Assembly: GCA_013076295.1 (NCBI GenBank)
Contig: RQOL01000616.1
Location: 3,934,392-3,998,391, forward strand
Length of the DNA stretch: 64,000 bases
Source of the DNA: Sanderia malayensis
Lineage: Eukaryota; Cnidaria; Scyphozoa; Semaeostomeae; Pelagiidae
Reading direction: 5' to 3'
Below, in pieces: positions 49,001 through 60,000 of the stretch; the stretch's first letter is position 1; each line of letters begins with the position of its first letter. Both the position numbers and the translations under genes were made by a program. The notes under the pieces were generated by a model. The model saw nothing but the letters and a program-made list of their open reading frames with translations, made no database searches and was not told where the DNA came from.

Positions 49001-52000
49001 ACTTCAAGCTCCTTCCTTTGACGAGCTGTCTGGTCCTCTTGCGTTGCAATGCCTCGTAGAATAATGCTTATAGGTGCTCCTTTGCATAGAACAGGTTGGG
49101 TCTCAAACTGCCACTTCTCGTTGAAGATACCAGCATTTGGAGACTTGAAAGAAAATGGGATCTTGATGCTGTCATTTGGAAGTATGACACCTGTGAATGA
49201 AAAACAAAACGATACTGCTATTGTATCTATAAATACATATTTGCAAAGAAAAAGACGGTTAACAGATTCCATAGCATACCATTTCTTGTATCAAAGTAAA
49301 ATCTTTGCAATGGTCTTGTTTTCTTCAGACCAAATGGATCTTTCGTTGGGACCCTCTGTCAAAAAGACACGAAAAGTCTAATTAATAGAAACATAGCTTA
49401 CAATGGTGTGAGGTATGCGATGGAAAAGGCAGACAAAGATTAATTGTAACAAATAGCAATAAATAAACGAAGACAAAATTACCCTCCATGAATAGTAGAT
49501 TGCAGCAGTTCCGTCATTTGTTATGTCAATCGAGTTGCGCGAATTGCTCCCTGCCGCAGATTCGAATTGAAGTCTTATTGTAATAGCATCGCCAGTTGCT
49601 TCGTTAGCTGATGAACTATTCCATGCTGCCGAATGTCCATTAATAGTCAAAGATGGACCGAATATCGGTAATGGTATGACATCCTCGTACTGGGCCAATG
49701 GGTCTCTGAATGGACAAACAAATATAGGACTGTTTGAATAAAGTGAACACCCGCATATAAGAACCAGTGAGTTCTGCATCCAACCTATTGTTCAAATACA
49801 ATAGCTTATTGTCTCTTCTATTGTTTTGAGCAGGGTTTTCAGCCTGGAAGGTTCTTAATTCACTGGTTCTTATATATGCGGGTGTTTAATGTAGAGGCAT
49901 TGACAAACGATGTCCACCAGGCTTCTGAGGACGCGTGCATTAAATGTTGCTTAGGTGACATATTACCACAGTGCAGTGCAGTGTACAATATAGGTAAAAT
50001 GCCCAACAGGACAAATGGCTACTATCGCTTCTTATTGACGAAGACACTTACGGCAATTCTTCCTCGTATAAAGTCGGTTCCGTAGACTCAGAAATTAAAT
50101 CATCGTGTTCAGCATTATTATTCATGTCATCATTCGAATTCTGCAATGTTTTCAGTGACTGGCCGACAATTTCTAATCCTTCGATGTACTGAAATGTAAT
50201 TAAAAAGACAGTAAAAGATATAAACAGATAAGCAAGTAGAATCATACAGACCCCTGCATTCTGCAGCTAACAGATTGCTATACAAAATCATGCTTTATAT
50301 ATTTCTTAACGTGAACAATATCATGGCCATGTGCTCGCTAATTCTGCAAACACTGCATTTATACAGCAAAAAAGCTCTTTTAAGCTTCGATTAGTAACTG
50401 GTAGAAGATGTGATTACATCAAAGTGCATACCGGTTTGTGAGGTGTCAATTCATCAATAACATTTCGCAACTGATCTTTTCTCTGATTAAGATACTCTGA
50501 TTTCAGCCATGGATAATGAATGTGTGCCATTCGTCTCGTCACGTACCAATCTGTTCCCATTGCTAATCTGGTGCTGTCAGGCTTGCCAATATGTTCCACG
50601 GCAGGGGCGTATCCTCGCTCTGTTTGAGTCAAGGTCATGCTAAAACAAGACAAAACATAGCAAGATTCACAGATAGCTTGACTGAATACAAGATATTCCA
50701 AGTCAAGCATGTGCAAAAACTGAAGCAATATAAAATAACTTGCAGAAATATATATAAAAACTTACTTTATTCCAAAGTCACCGCCAATGTTTTCAACTTG
50801 CTTCCAAAATTCGCTACCAGTTCGATCTAGGATGATAAATTTCATCAATCAATCATGCAAATTAAAACTCAATGCATTGAATTGCTTTAGAGAGCGTTCA
50901 TTTAAATATAATGTATCATTACGAATCTTATTATATGCATACAGCCTTTCCCATAATCCATCGAAGGTATAGCTCGGTCTATGAGCATCCTAATAAAAAA
51001 AATTATCAATGAATTAGCTGCAGTGGTTTATACTCTTATGAACAACATGCACAAAGAAACGTCGTGCGAAATCATTATTATATTGATGCATGATCAGTTG
51101 TGACGTGAGAAACCTTTGTTCTTGCTTAGCTCTGAAATCTTCATCTTGGTTCATTAACAACATGTCTGCAGGCACTCCCATTGATTCTGTTGAAAAAAGG
51201 CTGTAGTATAAGGCAACTATCGAAGCCACCGAAAGCGTCAAATATACAGTTCACTCTGTACAGTCAACTTAATTCGAACACCCTGGGGAAGCGTGAAAAT
51301 GTTCCAATTACAAAAAGTTCGAATAAAAGAGGTTTGTTTTATAAGAGTTGGTTCATTAATGATCCTTGAAGGGACAGAGAATTTCGTTCGAATTAGATAG
51401 AGTTCGAATTACACGAGTTCGAACTATGCAGATTTGACTGTAGTAAAAACGATGCGTAAAGACCAATGGATTAAGAACCCCCAGGCTGAAACTTCTGGTC
51501 AAAACAATAAACGAAACAATAGTCTATTGTTTTTGAACAGCAGGCTTTATGCAAAGTTTTCAAATTTTTACATAGAGGTTGTTACAGCAGACGTTTGATC
51601 AGTGTGTAACAAAAACTTACGATGCAAATAAATCAAAACAAATTGATTACCTGACAAGTAATTCTGTTCTCTTCGTCTATTCTTCATTTGTTTTTCCCAA
51701 TTGGTAAGAGCACGAGTTTCATTTATCTAGAATATAATGTAATTATTAAAATAAAATTAATTAATTTGTGAAATAAACTATTCAGGCATCAAATGCACTT
51801 GTCATAATGGTCAATGCGTTTGAGGGCATATGAGTGGAAAGGTTCCTCACGTGAATTTGTCGGATTTTCTTTAGTTCTGAGTTGATCTTATTGCTTCCAT
51901 TCTCTGGCCATGGACTCGGTGAAGACTGGAAATAGAGATAGATATAATAAATGCAAGATATATGTCTAGCCACATGGATAGATGTGGGGGGATGGCGAGT

Positions 52001-53715
52001 TAGTAAGTCATTGGGGAAACATACCTTTGAAGGACAAGGCAGTGATTCGACCTGCAAATACAAAATAACATAATCAGTACATAATCACGCATTGTGCTAA
52101 TTAAGCACCTAAAAATATTCTTATTTTTCCACGGTTATCTGGAGAAATTGTGCCCGTAGCATAAATCTTACTTGCTTGTCGCCACGCAATGTTGCTTGCT
52201 GCACAAACTCATCAACTGATCCCACAATGCTGTGTGGTATAATAGCACCCGATTCATCGAGTCTAAGACCTGGGTAATCTAAAAAAAAATAAGACCATAA
52301 TTGTCAATTATTTTCTGAAATTAACAAATGACATAGGTTTACTATTCAATTATAGCATCAATTCAGTGAATGCTCGTAGCAATGACGGTGAATGCTCGTG
52401 GAAATGACGGTGACTTGTGATGGAGCCAATTGGAATTGAAACACACGTATTCTAACCTTCTGGGTTGGGAAGCTTGATGCTTGCGTCGGATGGTGCTCTT
52501 CTAGCAACAATCACACTGCGAAATAAATAATTAAAACAATTGTCAAAGATTTATGATACAGTGGCGATCCGCTATCTCGATTTATCAAAATAAATTAAAA
52601 CTTGTTCACGATCGCAAAGGTTCAAAATAATGAATTAACGCTGGTTGGAAAACAACGAAAAAAGCGTTGTTTTGAAGGTTGCTCATTCCGCGAGTAGGCG
52701 AGATGGCAGATGTCAACTGTAAGCATAATTTTCAAGATGAAAAAGTGAAAATAGCGGTACACTGTTGGATTGAGGAAACATTAAACAAAAAATATTAAAC
52801 CTTTTCTTTTCCTTTGGTAATGATGAAATTGGAACTTTCTTTCGCACGAGCACTTTGTTCGAGCTTTTTTCTGTTTTGGGAGGCGCTGGTACAACAGACT
52901 GCAGAAGAAGCACAAAATTTTTAAAAACTTCTTATCGAAACACTAACTGATTTGTACAAGTTAACCTTGTGAAGCGCCATCAAAGTTGCTTACACTTTTG
53001 AGCTCACTAGGGTTGATTCTTAACAGTTTCATCTCTCCTTCCATAAGCGATTCTGTCAAAAGTGGCGAATTCGACAGAACATCGTTTGTCTGACATGACA
53101 TATTCACTGGCGACATCAACTTATTTTCTGGTGTTTCTGCATCTTTCGCTTTCTTCGCTAATTTGCTCCCGCCCACCTTTTCTGAAAAGATAAATTTATA
53201 CTTGCAATTAGAATAACTTTTATTTAACATACGACTTCCACATTTTGGAGCCAATAGGTAAAGAAGGTGGGGGCAACTCGAATTGAAGCATAGTTCGACT
53301 TGTCCATTGTATGGTGGGGCGGTTTGGTTGCGGGGCGAGTTGACCAGCTTCCCTCAGCAGCATGACGTCATCACAACCCATGCCCAGCCCAGATTAGAAT
53401 AAACTTCGAAATTATGTGTTGCAACTGCAGCGATTCAGCATATCATAACGTTAAAATCATTACGTATTATTATGTTTATATGAACATATACGATTACCAT
53501 ACAAATGGCATACCAGGCCCGTCCAATTCACGCCCTTGAATTGAAGACATTTCAACCAACCACAAACTGAGATCCTCTCGTTAATTTATATACAGTCCTC
53601 TGGTACTCTAATGTGATCTTTATGCAACATATTGTAAGACATTTATGAATTTATTCTTACCTGAAGACCTTGGTCGCTCTTTTTTTGATGTCTTTACGGC
53701 AAGTTTAGATGTCAT
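46097..53715 (-). CDS. MYCBPAP: MYCBPAP, MYCBP-associated protein
   Basis: MYCBPAP binds AMY-1/MYCBP; in animals it is linked to testis and to the motile-cilium apparatus. About 26 exons encode roughly 870 residues. The start is MTSKLAVKTSKKERPRSS (53715-53661). Family blocks: LTNWEKQMKNRRREQNYLS (about 51727-51645), MLLMNQDEDFRAKQEQRFL (about 51150), the block from RTGSEFWKQVENIGGDFG (50823-50763) into MTLTQTERGYAPAVEHIGKP (50640-50432), INITNDGTAAI-type Ig-like strand ITNDGTAAIYYSWR (49707-49480), RPLQRFYFDTRNG then VILPNDSIKIPFSFKSP (49358-49000), EILNGVRSPPRPASPIDSYL (about 48700) and YDILDEMVGRMEESVL (last exon, from 46182). This matches the MYCBPAP domain order, including the ASH/MSP-like beta-sandwich. 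The middle exon ends near 51050 and 50930 are the least certain. It lies 256 bases from the end of WBP4, same strand. Confidence 0.92.
46974..47374. mobile_element. 401-bp inverted-repeat element with TA flanks in MYCBPAP intron
   Basis: The left end CACTCATTTTATTTTATAAG matches the complement of the right end (CACTCATTTTGCTTTATAAG), and TA flanks both sides (46972-46973, 47375-47376). AAAATTGCTTAG motifs recur inside. No open frame of note. Confidence 0.78.
47440..47575. repeat. Snapback inverted repeat in MYCBPAP intron
   Basis: Two arms of about 55 bases sharing CTTAAACATGTTAGTTTT and AAATCAAATTAAAAC are separated by about 25 AT-rich bases. RNA across it would form a long hairpin. Confidence 0.85.
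49747..49885. repeat. Snapback inverted repeat in MYCBPAP intron
   Basis: Arms ACACCCGCATATAAGAACCA and its near-complement (with an extra TA) end at 49747 and 49885. It has MITE-like size with no coding content. Confidence 0.8.
51261..51440. mobile_element. Pogo-like MITE, TA target duplication, in MYCBPAP intron
   Basis: Ends CAGTCAACTTAATTCGAAC and the complement of CAGTCAAATCTGCATAGTTC, flanked by TA (51259-51260, 51441-51442). Several TTCGAAT/ATTCGAA motifs inside. A different family from the 17304 element but with the same type of terminus. Confidence 0.8.
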
Positions 53716-53971
53716 TTTGAGCAAATGTCAACATAGGCCCAAACTGGGATCCACCATTTTAAATTATTAACTTGCCTTGTTGCCATTGGATATATAGACG
53801 AACCAGAAATAGCGCAAGCGCAATGAAGCTTTTTCAGAATTTGTTATTTTTCGTTCGCGAATTATTTCTAAAACTTAAACTCCCATGAGAATAACGAAAG
53901 AATCAGTATCTAACAAATTTCATCACAATTATTAAATAAGATAGAATAGGACAATTATATATGCAATTTAA

Positions 53972-55923
53972 TTAATCATCATCACAGCGTTTTCGAGTAT
54001 TACGATTACTTTTTACTTTTCGCTTCTTAAAACTAACAATTTCGTCTAGTGAGTCTTTTTCTATGTTGGTCTTTAAAGTTTTTTCTTTGAATATTGCAAG
54101 TCGCTTTCGAGACTCTTGATTGACAAGTTCAGGATCTGTTGATTCATTTGCGACAATGGAATAGTCTTGTGTTTCATTTTCCTCTTTCCCTTCAACTTGT
54201 TCCGTTTCGCCCTCAGAAAAGCTAAGAAAAAACCAAGAAAGACATAAAACCTTTACTTGCTTAGCTGATACAGTGAGCCTCAATAACTAAACCTCCAAAG
54301 GTATGTACAAATAAAAATTTACCGAGCTGACAAATGTTAGACTAATCAAGGGCTAAAAAGTATTGGCAAAGACTCAAGGAGAATTGGAATTGGCTCAAGT
54401 CATCCAAGGTTTGAGTCATCTAGATTTACTGTAGATGCACAATACGTGTGTTAATTCAAAACTAAATTAAATCAAATCAAAATAAAACACTTACCTTTCT
54501 TCTGCATTTTCAACAACAGTCCAAGCTCCAAGTAGAGGATGTCTTTCAGTTTCAATATAAGTCTCTGTTTTGGGCAGATCAGTTACATCTTTCATCTTCT
54601 CATCAGTTGTCTTCTTTACACTTTCTTTTTGCTAGAATGAATATTTTTAAATTCATGATTACGGAATAAAAGAGACTTGCAAGTTAATTTGCAATGAAAA
54701 TATGAAAAAATGAATTGAAAGAAACCAAACCTTTGCATCCATTTTCTTTTCTTTCCTGCAAAGATGAAAGTTTATTACCACTCTTAACTCCTTTAACTTT
54801 AATGAAATTTTATTATATGCAATCTGATTAAAAAAAAATACAATAAATTTCTATTTCACCTTTTATGCTTATCCTTTTTTGCCATCAATTCTTTTGGTTT
54901 TTCCCAAGTCGATTCTGAAAAGGAAAACATGCTCTCTATTGAAACCTCCAAACCAATCAAATCCTTGTTAAACTATCCTACCCAGGTATTTCATATGCAA
55001 ATTTTTAGATGTCGTCTACCTTTGGTTTCTGAATTATAATAATAAGTATATCCCTCTGGTGATTGGCATTCCATCCAAATTTTGCGAGATGGTTGATTAG
55101 AGGTATCACATGCTCCAAGACTTACTTCAATCTTACCATTTGAGCCTGCAAAGTAAACAAGTAATATCTTGATGATCTATTCTCCCCAAGAAATTAACAA
55201 AGTATACATCATATGTCACTAAAAATGCTTTCATTCGCCATACCTTTCTTTGTCAATATTTCACGATCACTGTCTCCAATTATAGTTGGGTCATTCTTTA
55301 TATCTTTTTTCACTGCCTTGAGAGCAGCCTATAAGGTGGTGATACTTCATCAAAGATCTCAACAAATGATTGCATGATTAATAAACAGTAAACACAGCAG
55401 TAAACACGATCACATACCCGTTCCATTGCAGCAAACTGCTTCGTGAAGTCTTCATTGTCCTTTCTTTTCTGAACAGCCTTCTTTTTTACCTTAAAAACGA
55501 AGATTATCCAGTGAGAATTATATCACCTCACATTTAACAACCCACAGTTTCTAATTCTAAATCACCAACATTAACAATTTTCAAATAGTATTTCAACTTT
55601 TATCATTACCTCTGAAATCTTGTTTTTGACATTTTTCTGATGATTTTTCCCTTTTTCATGAAAGTCAATACTCTAAAGAAAAAACAAAGAAAACCAATTA
55701 AAAAGCATTCAAGAAAATACACTATCAAAAGGCAAGGTTAATGACAATAAGTGGTAAATTATTACTGGTCTATTATCTGCAATCCAGCATTTGCAAAAGT
55801 CACAAAATTTCTTTGGGTTTGATTTCCAATAATCAGCCCTGAAATATGAATAAAATTAAAAGAACGATATTCTGGTTGCCTTTTATTGCAATGATAAATC
55901 AAGAACTATGACCAAACTTACAT
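53972..55923 (-). CDS. WBP4: WBP4/FBP21, WW-domain spliceosome protein
   Basis: WBP4 joins the spliceosomal A/B complexes and binds proline-rich splicing factors. Ten exons give about 295 residues (human 376). Residues 1-40 are the matrin/U1-type zinc finger: ADYWKSNPKKFCDFCKCWIA with Cys13 and Cys16, then His30 and His36. A basic helix follows (about 47-98). One WW domain lies at about 124-150 (WMECQSPEGYTYYYNSETKE then STWEKP). The C-terminal part keeps HPLLGAWTVVE and FKEKTL..FKKRKV, the FBP21 tail that contacts the helicase Brr2 in vertebrates. The initiation codon is split: AT ends the first exon at 55922, and G opens the exon at 55838. Other exons are 55838-55766, about 55673-55613, 55490-55420, 55331-55250, 55146-55020, 54916-54858, 54757-54731, 54634-54495 and 54221-53972. 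Human WBP4 has two WW domains; only one is seen here. Confidence 0.92.
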
Positions 55924-57000
55924 GCTTACAACCAAATAAGCAGCAAATAAACTCTTTTCTTTGAGAGGTAGACTTCTGACTTCTCCAAACCCAAAATGAA
56001 AGTCAACACAAGGCCATCAACACAAGGCCAGTTTGACAGTCTCGACTTCACGTTATTGAAAACGAGGCTATTTTGGACCTCTGAAATGTGACAGTGTTCA
56101 ATTTGCTTGACACTACCACATCTCCCAGTTGTGTTTTTCATTAATTAGCAGCTATAATTAGAAATTAAAGACAAACGCATGATGACTATGGATTAATGTG
56201 TCTTTTTCTCATTTTTAGTTCAACTGTCAATTAACTGACAAAGAAATATGTCCTAGCGCAAATTTTTTACAATACCTAGGAAATAATGTGACTTCTTGTA
56301 ATTTAAAATAAATCTTAAATGAACAAGATGATTTACTTTCACCTTACACAAATATCCACATTCTCAATAAATCTAAGTTAGTAAGAAATATTAATTTACA
56401 TATCGTTATAATTTATTAAAGCAGAAATTCTAAAGCAAAGTTAAATATCATAACTTGCATTTACCAGTAAATTTCAGTACTACCGAAATGGAAATTCTAA
56501 TGATAAAGAAAACTTCACCTGCTTATCTCTGCTCAAAGTGAGTTTATTAAATTAAGCGAAAAAGAGCCTTCAATATACAGTTGCAGAAAAATAGTTCGTC
56601 GAGTTCGTATTACAATACAATGTACCAACTATCACAAGGTCCACAATTAAATGCAGAGATCCAGCTCTTCCAGGGCCAGTCCCTGGCCCAAACATGAATG
56701 AAACAATTCTCGATGAAATAACAGGGTGCAGATCCTTAAACATAATGGTGCAAGTCCTCTACCACATGATGCAGGAATTCCTTCTCGCATATCCACGTCA
56801 AATTTACACGAAACATGAACGACAAATGGTTGCATGTGCTCAATGGAAAGCAAAGCAAACTGATCTGATTCACACTTGCGAATAAGAGCTCCTAATTCAA
56901 AACAAATAAATCCACGTGTATTTACAATTGATCATCATTATCTACGCGTTCTCCATTCAAATCTACATCATTTGAATTGGGTGATTCTTGACGATTTCCA
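55924..57000. other. Intergenic region between WBP4 and RAF
   Basis: No exon or repeat family recognised. Short open frames here lack splice context and similarity. It should hold the WBP4 5' UTR and promoter and the RAF 3' UTR. Confidence 0.5.
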
Positions 57001-60000
57001 TTAGTAGACAGGCTGAGAAAGGAAACTGAAAAACGGTGGATTGTGAACAGGGGTACGAGGCGTGGCACAGGGGTACGAGATGTCATCTTCTGGGGTTGGT
57101 TTTGCGCAATGTAGAATCGGTTCCGATGCGCTACGGGTGATCTTCGGAAGGCAACGAAGTATCGACTCAATAGTTGCTAAAATCTTTGTAAAAATAAACA
57201 TAAACAAGAGATTAATTCATCGATGATGAAAAAGCAAGGTTAGAGATGATGCAAATCCGAGGCTTGACCCCACAAACATGTATTGTCTGGGTATGAGTGA
57301 AAAGTGAATTAATCAAAACTACGAGACAAGTGTATGGATCTAAATACCTGTGGAAATAGCGGTCTGTCCTCTCTTTTATATTTAATGCAATTCGTATACA
57401 ACATTTTCAGTGATTTTGGACAATCTGCTCTAATCTTACTCATGTCTGGTCTCAGGTATCCTCTGCCAACCATGTAAATAATCTGCAAAAATGGAAAATA
57501 CACATGACAGTAACAATGAAGTCGTTACGATTAGTAGGACTATCTTCGACTTAATATATTCTCGTGATAAATGGCTTACTTGATCTTTATTACCAATATT
57601 TGAGTATGGCAATGATGCTGAAAGTAGCTCGTAAAGAACAATGCCAAACGCATAAACATCTGACATGGAAGTGTACGGATTTTTGTCTTGTAATCGAATG
57701 ACCTCTGGTGCCTATATGGAAACGTTACGTTACAAAACATTGTACAGTAAAGACATTTCAGCAAGTTATGCAAGGTTTGAGTTGAATCAAATCAATGCAG
57801 AATAAACTCACCATCCAAAGGATGGATCCAAAAGGTTGTTCGCAGCCGTGTTCTGCAGTACCGCTCCATCGTGTCTTCGCAGTTGCTAATCCAAAATCAC
57901 CTATCTTTACTGTGAAGTCTTCTTGAAGAAATATGTCTGGATACGTGTTAAGAAAAAGCGCCCAGGTAAAAACAACCCATAGCTGATGCAACGTGTGAAA
58001 AAACAAAGTAGACTGGATACCTGTCTTCAAATCCTCGATAGCATTGAAATATTTGTAAGAAAAAGAACCTTATTAGTAAAAAAGGATACTGTTTGATTTC
58101 ATGTCTCTGTGAATGATGGACTTGGCGTGAAGGTAACTAAAATAAAGTGAATATTTTTTAAAATAGAATCGTCTGTTGTCAGATTGACTTCCCGCACTTT
58201 TGGGTATTGCACAACCATGAGCTCTATGAGTCCTGGTGAAGATTAGATTAAATCTAAATCTCGAGCATCATGGCAGAGCCACTGAAATCCATTTAAAGAT
58301 TTGTTTACACAAAAATTAGGCCACAAGCTCCATAGATACTCACTCCATGCCCTGTGCTGTTTGCCTTGAAATTTCTATCAGGTCGTAGATCTCGAACTTC
58401 GTTTCTACAACGTGCAGGTGACGATATAGACTCGAGCCTTCGCACCACTGTGTTATGATAGCCAAATAGGGTTTCCATATGCACCCCATGAACAGTAGGA
58501 CGTTAACATGGCGAGTTTTGCGCAGGACGGCAACTTCATTCTTGAATGCTTGTTGCTGTTGTGGCGTAGGGTCCGTTACATTGAGCATTTTAACCGCAAC
58601 TGTTCCTGGAATGAGATATAAACACTTGCATTAGACTCACAAGGATACAATTGATGATGATGATGATTATAATTATGATGATTACACTTGCCATGCCAGA
58701 ATCCTTTATAAACTGTTCCATATGATCCTGCGCCAATTCGCTGGCCAACTTGTAACTCTGCCTCCGGTACTTCCCAGTCATCATTCGAATCCCGTCTGAC
58801 CGCACGCTAAAAGCATCAACAATCATACCGATATACCACAAATGGAAAGAAACTGGGTGCTACTTTGGAACTTGGTTGTACTTATAAACCAATGGAAATG
58901 CGTGCTACTTTGGAACTTGCTTATACTTATAAACCAATGGAAAGAAACTACGTGCTACATTACCACTTAGTTTCCCATAAAAATGCCCATATAATAGCTA
59001 CGTTATAGCGTGTGTATATGTCTACCTGTCTCCTGAGAAAGTCGTCAGAATGAGACTTTGATCGATGCCTGCTTTTCGAGCCTTGTGAATGCGAAGATTT
59101 CGTGCTCACTGTAATTGTATTATAATCAAACGAAGTTGCGGTGGAAGGTGACGACGGCGTGTTTCCATCGCCACTAAAAATATCTTGCGCTTTCACGGAG
59201 CCAAGTCGAGTTTTGGGGCTTCGGCCCAATGCTTTCCTAAACTCATTGCCTATGTATGAAGCAAAAATATAAAATATTCATAAAGATGAGCCAGGTGGGG
59301 GTCTATGGTTCAAAGAAATACTGCTTGCTTTGTGTTTATTTTCATGCAGATATTTCCAAAAAAATTCCTACCTGAAACAGTGTAAGAACTACCGGGTTTC
59401 ATTCTAAATCTCTCCTGGAAGAAAATATACAATAGGTTAAAAACTAAATAAAAAATGCCAATATCTCATCAAAACATCCTGCAAAGAACCAGAAATTATA
59501 TGATGCTAATGAAAAAAAGCAAGATCTTACTTTAGCAGAGGTCTTCGGTGTTTGACTTATCAGGTTAACATTAGGAGCTGAAATGGATCTCTCTCTCTGC
59601 CCAAATAATTTGGGTGTACTTGGCGTCATTCTGATGGTTGACCAAGGCTGGGTTTGGGACATGCCTCCGCCCACAGCCAACAACCTGAAAAGCATTAAAA
59701 ATCTCCATGCATACCAGCAATACTCATACTTACACAGGGTTACTTTTGAATAAGATACAGCTTATATTTTCATCTGTTTTAAATATTTCAAAGTAAGCAC
59801 AACAAATAATACAATGAAAGTCACTTAGTGAAAGTCACTTTAATAAGCTACAAAAATTGACATACTTTTTATAAACATGTGGATCTTCACTGGGTTGACA
59901 CAGCAAAGGAACATTACTTGCACATCTTGGATGGAACTTATAGCCGCAAGTTTGACATCTACAACATGGAAAAAAAAGGATTTAGCATCAGTCTCAAAAG

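Noticed and set aside
56647..56885. Overlapping frames on both strands near 56.7 kb
   Set aside because: Short, without similarity or splice signals, and in the intergenic gap.
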